64,000 nt of DNA from Rutpela maculata (taxonomy: Eukaryota > Arthropoda > Insecta > Coleoptera > Cerambycidae), in NCBI GenBank assembly GCA_936432065.2, contig OW386285.2, forward strand, positions 36,263,920-36,327,919. The letters run 5' to 3'. The position numbers were made by a program, and so were the translations under genes. This document shows positions 44,616-55,832 of the stretch, in pieces. The first letter of the stretch is position 1, and every line of letters starts with the position of its first letter. Below the pieces are notes generated by a model that made no database searches, was not told the origin of the DNA, and was given only the letters and a program-made list of their open reading frames with translations.

Positions 44616-46013
44616 GGGAGCCCAACCTAACTGTCCGTCCCTTCCCCCCTTGGGGACAATATTTTTCATAAAGATTAAAGCCTAAGGAATAATTTTAGAC
44701 ATGTCCCCCCAAAAAAAAAAAATTACTGCACTTTCAAAATGGCGTCCGTTAAAAAAAAATGCAAATATTGTTTTTGTCATTTAACAAAAAAAAATAAAAA
44801 AGATGGAGAAAAACTTTCTGCGCAAAAACAAAGTGCATAAAATTTTCTACAATTTTGTTCCTATACACTATTTTCCAAATAAATGATTCAGCTCTTAAAA
44901 TAAAATATAAAATTCAATATAAAACGTAAGTAACACCTCATTCGATTTCAGATTCACTATCGCTGTGTCCCGATACATCGATAATTCTTTCAAGTCTTCT
45001 TCCTCTATTGCTTCATATATGATATCATTATCATCCACACTTTCGTCTATTATGATTTGATTTGGAATCATCTCCTGAAGAATTTCAGGAAGCGATTGAT
45101 GCAGTATTTTATCTGTTGAACACCATTTTCTTTCCATCCATAATCATTCCAAGGCTTTGGAATATTGTGAATAACTTCGTCGGATAATCGCCAAATACGC
45201 GTCTGGTAAACACTTCTTTTAATATGCAAGCTCTTGATGGTGGAATCGAAGAAAAATCAATTTTAGTGTCAATTGATAAAGACAAATCTTTGTCACCACA
45301 TTTCTGTCTAATGGCAATTAGAATGAATGAAGGCCCAGTAATGCCGAACATTTCTGAGGTCCATACTCTTCTGCTAATGCAGATATGTTAATAAGCCTTC
45401 TTGTATTGCCAAATCCGGTATCAAAGGGTAATTTACATTTAATTTTATTGGAATGAGCCAGCAGAATTCAAAAGATGTCACTAGCAGTACTTTTAACCCT
45501 AATCTGTTCATAACCCATTGTTACCGTTTTCGAGATAAATGTCTGCAAATTATAATATTATTATTATTATTATTAATTTTTTTTCAGTTTATTTTATTTT
45601 TTGTTATATTAATAATATAATGTTATATATTATCCCCTTAATAATTGTCACAGTTATTTAATCCAAGTGATTTACCGATATATGAATTTCCATGTTTTCT
45701 TAATTTTGGACTCATTTATCTGGAAAATGGCAACTCCTATCAAAATATTGTATAGGAACAAAATTGTAAAAAATTCTATGCACGTTGTTTTTTATGGAAA
45801 AAGTTTTTGTCCATCTTTTTTAGTTTCTGTGTTAAATGACAAAAACAGCATTGGCAACAGTTTTTTTTAACATATGGCCGCCATTTTGAAACTACAGCCA
45901 GTATTTTTTTAGGACATGTCTTAAATTGTTCCTTAGGTTTTAATATTTATGAAAAACATTGTCCCCAAGGATCGGGGGGGGGGGGATGCACGTACATCTA
46001 GGGAGGGCTCCCC
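44616..46013 (-). mobile_element. TIR element carrying a PIN-like gene, copy 2
   Basis: A 1.4-kb element bounded by GGGAGCCC and GGGCTCCC. The TIRs are about 270 bp. They match from CTTGGGGACAATATTTTTCA through TAAAGCCTAAGGAA, GACATGTCC and TTTCAAAATGGCG to CAATTTTGTTCCTATACA. Inside, on the minus strand, is a decayed PIN-like gene and nothing resembling a transposase. It interrupts the RNase H domain of an R1-like element. Confidence 0.8.
44940..45530 (-). pseudogene. PIN-like family gene, copy 2 (subfamily without Cys-rich tail), decayed
   Basis: On the minus strand the readable order is KLPFDTGFGNTRRLINISAL, AEEYGPQKCSALLGLHSF, then after a deletion ILIAIRQKCGDKDLSLSI and FSSIPPSRACILKEVF, and STDKILHQSLPEILQEM followed by an acidic tail (DESVDDNDIIYEAIEEEDLK). 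The SS(I/L)PPSRA block corresponds to LPPT in the other copies. The ILQEM plus acidic end replaces the cysteine cluster. The GCDTT motif that should follow LLGLH.F is deleted, and the preceding DxD region is unreadable. At least two frame changes. The family assignment rests on block order, partly from memory of similar uncharacterised insect proteins. Confidence 0.6.
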
Positions 46014-46270
46014 GACTAGTGATACTTCAGTACTATTTTGGAGTTAATTTCATATGCATATAATTACATTATGTCTGCCTGATTGCCACTAGTTCCACTG
46101 TAGCTTAATTTGAGCAGAGGCCATCATTGCGATTATTTCAGTTGGAAATACTGTCCCAAATTTATGCTTATTTTACTCCTTGATTTCTATTCTGCTGCCT
46201 GTGTCCGTCTTGAATCTGCCCGTGTACCACAGTTAATCCCCAAGTGAATTTTTTCTTTGTCCCCTTGTGA
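46014..46270 (-). pseudogene. R1-like RNase H, N-terminal part
   Basis: On the minus strand: VWYTGRFKTDTGSRIEI, a stop, NKHKFGTVFPTEIIAMMASA. This is the start of the RNase H domain (Y-T-D-G-S-K in intact copies, here YTGRFK) and the E-x-x-A helix. It joins 44615 once the TIR element is removed. Confidence 0.72.
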
Positions 46271-47714
46271 TGTGTACAGTTATTTTCTTGTAATACGTCA
46301 GTTTACTAAATTTCTTCTGTTCTGCCGACTGCGTGCTCTTAAACTTTTTACAGTGGCTGCATTCTGTGCAGCTAAATACAACTTTTATATTTCATTGAGA
46401 AAGTGAAACGCATTTTGGCAATTTCTTCTGCTCCTCTGGCAAAATTATTTTCGTGCAGTGTGCACTGAGTGCAGAAATTTTATACGAGCTCTGGCAGCAC
46501 ATGCAATCGTGGAGTGGAATATACCGCGTATGATTAATTTAAAAAGAATAAGAACATTTACTACAATCGATGAATTTTTGAAGAATTCCTCGGCTAGTAG
46601 TGATGACGAGATTAGTAACAAATACTAGTGTACCAAAAATTCAGAATTTTATCGGTAATGTGGTACATAATCTTCGTTTCAATGAGCCAATGCACTATAT
46701 TACTACTACTGTAAAGTTTGTGGAGTACATGCCATCTTTTGCATGCGCACGATGTGCACTCAGTGTTGTTTATTGGAAAACGTTATTTTATTTCGATGTT
46801 GAAGGCAATTTGCAATTTTCACAGTAATATTTTATTTTGTACTATAGAAAATTCTCGCCGTCCTTGAATCGTTGATGTTTCTCCTATCCACAGAAAACAC
46901 GAGTTATACCCGTCTTTGTCTTGAACTCTAGTAATTAAAATATTTTATGCTTTAAAAATAATGATGGATAGTCCTTGGTTATTCAGATTTTTAATTTTAC
47001 TTGATTTAATAAAGGAAGTAATTAAGATCTAATTCGGTTTAAATTTAAAATGTAATTAAAATTTCTTTTAAATATTTACAATGCCAGCACACGTAAACTC
47101 GCGGTTTTAGGCTTTATGAAAATTCTACGCTGAGTTGTGCCAAATTAATTATTTCTGCGATATTGTGAGTGAACCAAATCATTAGATAGAGTGTATTTGC
47201 AACCGACGTAATTATAAAGTCATTTTTATTTTGCCATTGTTCGCAAGTATTCACCTTTGGCACGCTTTAATAATAAATGTTCAGGTTGCAATTAGTTTAA
47301 GGTGGAAAGTTTAAATATAATGTAATTAGTATAGAATCTCGCTTCGGGTGTTGAATGTTGTGAGAAGCGCAGTGTCCAGTAGGGACGTCTCTGGGTATAA
47401 CGTGGACGATCGTTGTCTTTAATGTGATCATTTGAATGCAGGTGTTATTCGTTTTAATGTAATCCATACTCGACACTTTGATATTTTAGCTACATAACGT
47501 AAGCCTGATAAACGTAGAATAGAATGGAACTAAATCCACCTTATGGAATAAAATATACTTGACATAGTATTCAACATAGTTCAGGTACGATATAACAGAC
47601 ACGTGCTCTTTGTCACCCTTGACAAAACAGAGCTATTTAATTCTATTCACGGAAAAGAGAAAAATAAACAATTTTCCTCTCCCTTGTGTTGTGGGTGCAC
47701 GTTTAGTCTTTCAC
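46271..47714. other. No gene recognised
   Basis: Unassigned, probably containing decayed upstream parts of the neighbouring R1-like copies. The open frame 46600-46827 has no motif. Confidence 0.45.
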
Positions 47715-49160
47715 GTAGAGTGATGTATCTGGGAGTAACATAGTCTCCTCAACTGTCGTCTGTGCGTCTCTATGGATGCGCGAACGCATCTTTGATTCTA
47801 AGTGGTGAAAAGGTCCAAAGGCTACCTCAGGACGTATATGGTTATGATAAAACCCCTCGCAGCATACGTTCCCTTAAGGGATCTACACACGAGCCAGCGG
47901 CAGGGAGCAGACCAAACGACCTTCTCGGTACACTTTGAAGATTGCCATACGAACTCGTAAAAGTGAGCTGGTATACTAGATTGAACTGGTGTGCTCGATT
48001 GTCGGTACGCTTTGAAGATCTGGAAATCCAGCAGACCAGTTCACTTTTATGAGAGTTGTTATGGCAATTTTCAACGTGTACCGAGAAGGACGGTTGGCTG
48101 GTTGGCTGGATCGTCTGTAGACCCCTTTAGTGTGGTGGCACTACCAACGGTGTTTTACAATTAAGGCTCGCCTTTGTCAAATTCAAAGGTTAGACTGTCT
48201 AGGCATAAAAAGAATGAGATGGATGATAGGCCTTTGCATGTTGAAGTGAGACTGGGAGTCCGGAAAGCAGCAAATAAACTGTTCCGGAATAGAATGTGCA
48301 ATGCGACGAACCAAGGACTGGGCATACTAGAACTCTAACTGTACTTTTAAGGGACCAAGTCATTACTCAATTAGGAGGATACAGATTCAGATGGATCGAG
48401 AATTCAGGAGGGAACCGGTGCAGAGATACAAACCAAGGGCCCGTATATCGGTGCTACTTATTAAGTACCCTAGTGTATTTACAAACAGAGATATGTGCCT
48501 TCTTATTGCATACAAGTCAGTGTCACAGAAGATGTTTCTTTGATAAACATGTGACAGCCAGGTGGAGTTAAGAGTTCTTGCATCAAATACCTATAGCTGA
48601 ATTGGCAGAATATTTGATTGAGCTGTGTTAAACTCATATGAATGCCCGGACGCAGTGGTGTGGAGGTCAATGAAGGAGCAGATCGATTGACGGGAGAAGG
48701 AGCAACAATTCGATCCTTTCTTTGGTCCGGAGCCAGACTTCCAAGAAGTCTGATTCATTCAGAGCTACGGGAGTGGGCTATGGTACAGTTCAAGAACTAT
48801 TAGTCTCAAGCCCCCGGAATGAAACTCCATGTAAAAGGGCCTTCAGCTAACTCTACCATAAAATGGTTGCTTAGCATCGATAAAAAGAATGAGATGGATG
48901 ATAGGCCTGATAACAAGACACTGTCGTCTGAATAGGTAGCCACATAACAATGAAGTTGAAGGATGATCCCATTTGTCAAATGTTTGGAATGGAGGATGAA
49001 ATCATCACTCATATTCTATGCAATTGCATATCACTAGGAGTGTCAAGGCATAGGCACCTCCAAAGATAATTTTTGCATCCGGACGCACTAGAGTATCTAC
49101 CTTAAAATGGACTGATATCCATCGTGGAGTTTACTGGTATTTTCTAAAATATCCTATATC
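47715..49160 (+). pseudogene. R1-like RT thumb, RNase H end and zinc motif, split by a MITE
   Basis: Order: VMYLGVT.SPQLS (about 47730), LRTYMVMIKPLAAYVPL (47820-47873), MITE, SVVWWHYQRCFTIKARLCQ and IQRLDCLGI (48129-48205), LHVEVRLGVRKAANKLFRNR (48237-48296). Later come NEGADRLTGEGATIRSF (48670-48720), MRWMIGLITRHCRLNR (48886-48933), MKLKDDPICQMFGMEDEIIT and HILCNCISLG (48953-49040). It carries several frameshifts and a patch of misplaced sequence at 48206-48233 that copies 48876-48903. It is the longest readable R1-like copy in the window. Confidence 0.8.
47877..48126. mobile_element. Harbinger-type MITE inside the R1-like RT
   Basis: 250 bp. TIRs AGGGATCTACACACGAGCCA and the complement of GGATCGTCTGTAGACCCCT. 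Further arm pairs are CCTTCTCGGTACAC and AAAAGTGA(G/A)CTGGT. Flanked by TTA at 47874-47876 and 48127-48129. The RT protein reads across it (KPLAAYVPL | SVVWW), so the site is defined by coding logic too. Confidence 0.85.
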
Positions 49161-49861
49161 CTAAATGTCAACTAAGTATGTTATTTAGGTCCAATGCCAT
49201 ACTAGGTCCTTTCAGGGACATAAACATATCTCTTAAAATCCCATTAGCGAAAAACACCATAAACTGTATTACCACAATAATTATTTAGGTATGCTGAAAG
49301 GGTAAATATTCAAAATATTCTATATTTATTCGAAGACATTTGATATTTGACATAAAAAGAATTAATATAAATTTACTTTCAGGTTAAATTAAGTTAGATT
49401 GGTTAGGACAAGTTTATTAATGCAGGGTGAAATTTGCAAATTACGTAACCCCGGGATTATTTAAATCTCAGATGAAAGTTAAGTGTAAAGCCCGTACCTA
49501 TTTATGTACGACAAATTTTTCATTTGGGTTCTTTGGAATTCTTGAATAACCTGAAGTTAGTAACACTTCCTGCAGAGTTACTAGCTATGGGTTGATTGTA
49601 ATTGGTCGAAAATCAACCTGACAACAACAATCTGCCTAAAAAAAAGAATAAGTGAAACCCCAGCAAAGTCGGGCAGAGGCTTGAATTTTTCATCAGCCAA
49701 GCGATTGCTGTTGGTTTCTTAGCCTGAACCTGCTGAAAAAGTCCACGTCCTCAGAATCTTGAAAGAAATTATTTTGTTGCTTTAGTATCTCTCGTGTTCC
49801 AAAAATTTAAAAATGTCACCTTCGTCGTTTATTTTGTCGAAAACTTCCATTAATAACACAG
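49161..49861. other. No gene recognised
   Basis: AT-rich; probable 3' region of the R1-like element, without a clear end. Confidence 0.4.
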
Positions 49862-50350
49862 CCACACAAAAAAAGTGGTCTGGCCTGGGGACTAGACTAG
49901 TGTATCCTTATGTATTTGGACTCGCTGAAACCGAATCCGAAGTCAAAAGTGTCGGATTGGTTCATTTTTCACCTCTAACCCCAAAAAAACACCCACCCCA
50001 AAAATGGTCTGTCCGGAGGCCCATACCAGTGGCAGTGTATCCGTATGTATTTGGTAAGTATACACTAGCCTGTTCCACTTTTTTGTTTGTTTTGGGGGTG
50101 TTTCTGGGGGTTAGAGGTGAAAAACGAGCGAGTCTGACAATTCTGATTTCGGACTCGGTTTCAGAGGGTCAAAATATATAAGGATACACTGGTATGGGCC
50201 GCAGGCAAGACCACTTTTTTGGGGGAGTGTTTTTTTGGGTTAGGGGTGAAAAAAGAACTAATCTGACAATTCTGACTTTCGATTCAGTTTTAGCGGATCC
50301 AAATACATAAGAACACATTGGTCTGGTCCACAGACCAGACCACTTTTTTT
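49862..50350. repeat. Inverted and tandem repeat array
   Basis: One unit on the plus strand (49875-50010), then a partial unit, then two units in the opposite orientation (50070-50210 and 50211-50345). Shared words are GTGGTCTGG or its complement, GTATCCTTATGTATTTGG, CGAATCCGA and CACCTCTAACCCC. The unit is about 140 bp. The 122-residue open frame across it is a by-product. Confidence 0.7.
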
Positions 50351-50559
50351 TTGTGTGTGTGTAATTTCAGTAAAAGATAACTTTGATCTTCCACATAACT
50401 ATCTACGAGGAATACACAATTTTTAGGTTAACTTAAGACTAACAGGCGTAACCCTCTACTTTGAAGCTTGAGTTAAATTAACTCTGACTTTAACCGAAAA
50501 TTGCTTTTAACCTAGACCAAGATAAATACATTATCCAGGAATTAGCGTTATCTCCTGTG

Positions 50560-50668
50560 GCAAACTAACCTAACCCTGTATTGATAACCGCCCGTAAATA
50601 AAGAGCAAATATTGCCACTTTAACTTTGATATTTAATAAAGGCATTGTTATTATTATTATTATTAAAT
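50560..50668 (+). mobile_element. 3' end of a non-LTR element
   Basis: TGATATTTAATAAAGGCATT followed by (GTT)ATTATTATTATTATTA. It resembles the AATAAAGCCATT-(ATT)n end at 14340-14402. No coding part is attached. Confidence 0.5.
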
Positions 50669-52440
50669 GTATTTTACATAATAGGCAGGCAGCCAGGAAA
50701 ATTACGATTTGCATCTTAACGTTATAATAAGGCCGTTTGTATGTCTCTAGTGTTTGTTAAATATTCACCTTACGCACAATATCAAGTATAATCATAATCA
50801 AACTATTTCGATGTAAATTTCATAACGACCTACTAAATTCACCACATGCCTTGTCGCAGAGCTTAGCGGGGGATTTCGAGACGTGCAGAATTGAGAATTC
50901 CAGTTGATCCCGCTTCCACTCACGGCCCCGGTATAATAATGATAATCATTATTCCAGTTTGTTGAGTTTATTGTTAATACTTGGATGGGGGCGCACAACC
51001 ACTCAGCGACGCTAATAAACCATACGATTTAATATTACCTGTTTTAGTGCTTGTACATAACCTCTCGCTTCACTACCAAAACAGCTTACCTAAAGAGTAT
51101 TAGAAACTGATGAAAGCTTATCCTCCTATCGCTGAAAATCTAATTAAACATAATGTATATGAATCGAGAAAGTCGTCACAGACGCAAGGGGATTCTGAAA
51201 GCATAGTAAGAATGCAACATTAGTTTGATTTCCAGATTAATTTGGAGACCTGATGAGCTAATTGATTTAAAACATATTGAAAATGGAAAAGCGAAAATCT
51301 AAATGTAGAGAATAATGCAAAACATACAACTTTTAGCGGTATTTAACCATTGCAGATTTGGTAATCAAACTAAATTTTGAACATGAGTTTCGCCAACCAA
51401 GTTGGCATCATCTCGAGATTATTAAAATGAAGACGTATTTTATTACCTGACTACACCAGGAGGACTGTTACAGTAATTAGATCTAGTATACTTGTTAGCT
51501 TATCGCATTTCAGTAGAGACAAATCAGCGAAAAAGCTTTTGCTGAAAAAGGAATTGTCTTGTCGTAGAGGGTCTGTAAACAAATTATCTATTTTATCCAA
51601 GAAACAGAAGCCGTCTTTTCTTCAATTTCATGAAAAAACTATTTATTTCTTGTCTTTCCTTTGCATTTTCTTTTCTATTGGTCGAATCGGAACGGGTCAA
51701 AAACCAAATTGTTCGGGACAAATTTTAATTCAAAACTGTGTAGGCTTCAGTCTTTAGTGAATTATATAACCTCAAAAAAAATGAAAATCACAATAAATAA
51801 GTATACATCTTATAATCGTATATAAATATGCCAAATTTTAAATTAATTTTATTTTGAACTAATAAAAAATACTCTTGAATCGAAAATTTCAGTGGTCGAT
51901 ATTTTTGGGCAACACATCATAGAGAATCGTACCTTGCGTCAAAATACAGATTTTTTTATGTACTCTAAGATGGTGTAAGATAAAAAAAATTAGTCGTTTC
52001 TTTAAATTTTCTTTGTTGTTTTAATTTTTTTTCCGACTTTCTGCTGTGAAAAAGATTTTTTTCCAAAAAATGATAGTAGTTGGTGAAACCTAAAAATTTA
52101 TTTTAAAAGTACGTAAAAACACAATTTGAAAAGGAAATCTTTTTTTATTACGATTATAACCTGAGATATATAAAAGTCATTTCACATCCATGTGGAGAAT
52201 TTCTTGATAACTGCCAAATTTTCACAGAAAATGCAAATGCTAACCTTATTCCTAACTCGATATCAAAAACGATAATAACAATGATTTTGTCACTGTTGGT
52301 TAAGATGTTGGTTTACTGGTTATTTGGAACAGCTCGTATCATCAATAGAGAACAACTCTAGTCTATTAAACCTATGATAGGTATAATTAGTGATAAAAAA
52401 TATTTTATTCAAAATAGTTGTAAAAACTAAAATTAAAAAA
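50669..52440. other. No gene recognised; Penelope-like tail at 51378-51432
   Basis: Mostly AT-rich. The stretch just before 52441 may contain unreadable N-terminal parts of PIN-like copy 3, but no motif could be read. Open frames 50798-50998 and 51539-51757 lack motifs. Confidence 0.45.
51378..51432 (-). mobile_element. Penelope-like tail motif
   Basis: On the minus strand: TAATCTCGAGATGATGCCAA then CTTGGTTGGCGAAACTCATG. GCCAAC and GTTGGC form a stem followed by GAAAC. Same organisation as 37750-37812 and 31050-31085. Confidence 0.45.
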
Positions 52441-52578
52441 GTGTATCATGTTTTACATGCATTTTCTGGCTGTGACACTCTCTACCTCAGCATTTCCAGG
52501 AGTGAAAAAAAGAAGATGACTGACATTTAACTAAATATCCTAAATATCAGAATACATACAAACTATTATGATGAACAA
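52441..52578 (+). pseudogene. PIN-like family gene, copy 3, upstream part
   Basis: VYHVLHAFSGCDTLYLSISR (52441-52500) is the H-A-F-x-G-C-D-T motif of the family, compare HALTGCDTT at about 60373 and HAFNGSDTT at 35443. It is followed by a stop at 52529. A 4-kb TIR element begins at 52579, and the downstream part resumes at 56544. Confidence 0.65.
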
Positions 52579-53154
52579 TAGTCTAGGTGCCCGCGTACAT
52601 AAATGCAATTTATACATATCCTTATATAACTTCTTGTACATGGCATGATTGCGCCTAATCTATCACTTTTTTCCTCTGCGAGAATTTTCGTAAACGCGGC
52701 GTTCCTCCTCGGCATGAAAAAGACAATTTCCACACGTCGGACTGGAAAATCGGCAAATATATTTTTTCAACTCCCTTATGTAAATTTACTGTTTTCTGTA
52801 CAGTCTGTAGAATGGATAAGTAGGCAATTCTAGTTAACTGACCGGATATATTTCATATCAGTTCTAGGATGGATATGAAATGAAACCGACCAATCACAGT
52901 TCGCGTATTAAGTACATAGACAGCTATTCGCTTTAAAATCAAATTAGTGCGTAAGCTGTCAAAGTAACTGTCAGTGTGTATTTGTGTAATATATTAATGT
53001 TTGATAAATTTTGTAGTTTTTTTTAAGCCGGTCGTAGAAAAAGTATACTGTACAACTCGAGTGGATTATCCATATCGCACTCAAAAGATTTGAAGCATTC
53101 CGCTTACGGCGTCGTGCTCAAACTTCTTTATCGTGCGACTTTTTACACAAATCT

Positions 53155-53454
53155 TTGGTATTTATTGCTCCTAGTGGCCGCAATCAAACTGGGGAAAAGC
53201 GGTTATCTACGGACAGGGATGTGCTAAATATGGACCGGACCAGCGCAGGCTTAAACTCAAATGAAATAATAGACGTTGATCTACTGGATACAAGTACACT
53301 AAGTTTAAATACATGCGCGACTTCAACGCAGTGTTCAATAGTGGCAAAATCAGTATCAATAGTGGACGAAGCAGTACGAAATGTGAAACCAGATAAAAAT
53401 AACAGACTTCCTTTTTTATACCCAATCCTCACGGACATAACTTTACTGGAGTAA
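53155..53454 (+). CDS. Possible ORF1 or EN-leader remnant, unassigned
   Basis: A 99-residue open stretch rich in Ser, Thr, Asn and Asp, directly upstream of the endonuclease on the same strand. It has no zinc knuckle, coiled coil or other motif I can identify. Position suggests it belongs to the retrotransposon (end of ORF1 or a poorly conserved linker). The overlapping minus-strand open frames at 53184-53534 are shadows. Confidence 0.3.
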   Translation: MVFIAPSGRNQTGEKRLSTDRDVLNMDRTSAGLNSNEIIDVDLLDTSTLSLNTCATSTQCSIVAKSVSIVDEAVRNVKPDKNNRLPFLYPILTDITLLE

Positions 53455-53504
53455 AACACTATAGACTTACGCATTCTGACAGTGCTACAAGTCGAAACCC
53501 TAAC

Positions 53505-55832
53505 TACATTACCTTCTGTCATCAAAACACCCAATGTATAGGAAACAAAATTTTACTAATGGATGAAATCTTTGTAAACAATAATTACTGTGATTTTTTT
53601 ATTAATTACTGAACATTGGCAAAATGAAGATAAATTAAATGAAATTAAACTTAGAAACTTTAGCTTGTGTAACTCATTCTGTAGATCTTATTTAATACAT
53701 GGCGGTGTGGCCATATACAAAAATGATAACTGCTCAGATAAAGTCAGTAAACATAATGTAAACGATTTTTGCATTGAAGGCGGAATGGAATGTTGTAGTG
53801 TTAAGATTATCTCAAATAAAATTACCATAGTTGTCCTCTATCGGCCACCAAATGGCGACTTTCCACATTTTTTAACCTTATTAGGTGGCTTATTAACAAA
53901 TACTTATAATGAAAAAGATTGTATAATCATTGGTGGAGACTTTAATTTAGATTTTTCAGTGCCAGGTGTTAACTTAACTCTCTTAATTTATCTCCTTGCC
54001 TGTTTTAATATGAACGTAAGTATAACAGCTGCTACAAGAGTAACCACTGTATCAAAAACATGTATTGTTAATTTTTTAGTCTATTCAAATACCAACTGTA
54101 AAGCTGGAGTGGTAAATTTAGGTGTATCAGACCACTACTCACAATTTTTAACACTAGAAACTAAGATCACCCCAAAGCAAGAGAATAATAAGTATACCTA
54201 TCGTAGACACTTTAGTTCGCAAAATGTAACGCGATTTCGTAACTATCTCAAACATGAAGACTGGCAAGATGTATTTGCTGAGAACTGTCTCGACACAGCC
54301 TTTGATATATTTGCAAAAATACTTTTACATTATTTTGAAATTTGTTTCCCGATAAAACGTTTTCTAACACATGTCAACAAAAAGAAGAATTTTAAATTAA
54401 CACCTGAACTAACAAAACTAAAAAATAACGTGACTCTTTACAGTACATTAGCTGCGCATGATGCAAATTATGCGGAGATTAGTAAATATTTTAATAGAGT
54501 TTACAGAGACAAATTACAATTTGCAAATAGGGAATATTATGATAATCAGATTTCAAAATCGGACAATAAATCAAAAACAATGTGGACCATAATTAATAAC
54601 CTACAAAAGAAAAATAAACAAATGAGTGACATAGTTATGTATGAGGACAATTGTCAAATAGGTGAGCAGGAAGCTGCAAATAATTTTAATTTACACTTTA
54701 CATCAGGCAATGAAAATAAAGAACACGCTCTTGACTTTCTTCAAGCTACTGTACCCATGTTCTGTCATTCAATTACTATGACTGAAATAAGCGAGGCAGA
54801 TGTTATATCATCGATGGGTAAATTAAAAAATTCAACTTCTTGTGGCTTGGACAATATCTCAAATACTTTGTTAAAAAAATGTAGTCATGAGCTATGTAGA
54901 TCTCTTACGTACTTAATAAATTTAGCTATAAATAAGGGCATTTTCCCCAGCAAACTAAAACAAGCCGTAGTAATCCCTATTTTTAAAAAAGGTGATCTAA
55001 ACGATTACGATAATTACAGAGCAATAAGTTTACTCTCAAGCATTTCAAAACTTTTTGAGTTTATTATAAAAGAACAATTAACTTCATTCTTCTATCAAAA
55101 CAAATTACTTTCCTCGTCTCAGCACGGTTTCACAAAAAATAAGAGTACCGAAACAGCTCTTTGTGAATTTCAAAATGTAATCGTAAATGCCTTAGATAAT
55201 AAAAAACAAGTATTAGGTTTGTATATATACTTTTCACGCGCTTTCGACTGCGTTGGGCCTTACATATCGATGCACTATGTATTAAACTACGCAGGAGTTG
55301 CTATGCTTTAAATTATATGGCTAAACATTGCAGTCCTAAGGTACTATTAACATTGTACTACGCCAACTTTCATTCTCATTTAAGATATGGAATAATTAAC
55401 TGGGGAACGAGTACACAAATAAGTAGAGTATTTTTAATACAGAAGTACGCTCTCCGAATTATTGCAGCACTCGAATATCGTCAGTCATGTCGTAATAAAT
55501 TTCAAAATCTTAGGATACTAACCGTTGCTGGAATATACATACTGGAGGTTTGTACTTATATTTACAAAAACCTCACCACGTTCTCGGCAAACCAACTGAA
55601 CCACGATCATAATACGAGATCGAGAGGGCTGTTGGCACCAAATAATTTTCGAACAACTTTTTACCAAAAGAGTTTTCACTATATTGGCTGTAAACTTTAC
55701 AATGCACTGAATGCAGAAATTAAAGGTTCCTCCAATGTTTACGTCTTTAAAAATAGGCTGAAAGAATTACTACTACAAAAAAACTGTTACACACTACAAG
55801 AATTCTTCTTGCCACCTTCTATTTCTACTTGA
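53505..55832 (+). pseudogene. Jockey/CR1-like non-LTR ORF2: endonuclease and RT, nearly full length
   Basis: An APE-type endonuclease followed by RT, which nick the target and prime reverse transcription there. The endonuclease begins before the first open Met as FCHQNTQCIGNKI (about 53517). After a frameshift near 53596 it continues with LLITEHWQNEDKLNEI, VVLYRPPNGD, CIIIGGDFNLDF, FLVYSNTN and VSDHYSQF, the usual TE, YRPP, GDFN and SDH motifs. The RT shows SSMGKLKNSTSCGLDNIS, IPIFKKGDLNDYDNYRAISL, SQHGFTKNKSTETALCEF and motif A as GLYIYFSRAFDCV. There the first catalytic Asp (normally D-L-S-x-A-F-D) is Tyr. Motifs B and C, including YADD, are deleted: the frame breaks at about 55255 and resumes at 55270-55317 with LRRSCYALNYMAKHCSPKVL and RYGIINWGTSTQ, ending GCKLYNALNAEIKGSSNVYV and FKNRLKELL. 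Without YADD it is dead. Confidence 0.92.

Noticed and set aside
46600..46827. 75-residue open frame with CxRC motif
   Set aside because: A single short cysteine pair without partner residues; no second zinc ligand pair and no similarity to other elements in the window.
53184..53534. Minus-strand open frames opposite the possible ORF1
   Set aside because: Shadows of the plus-strand reading; no motif.
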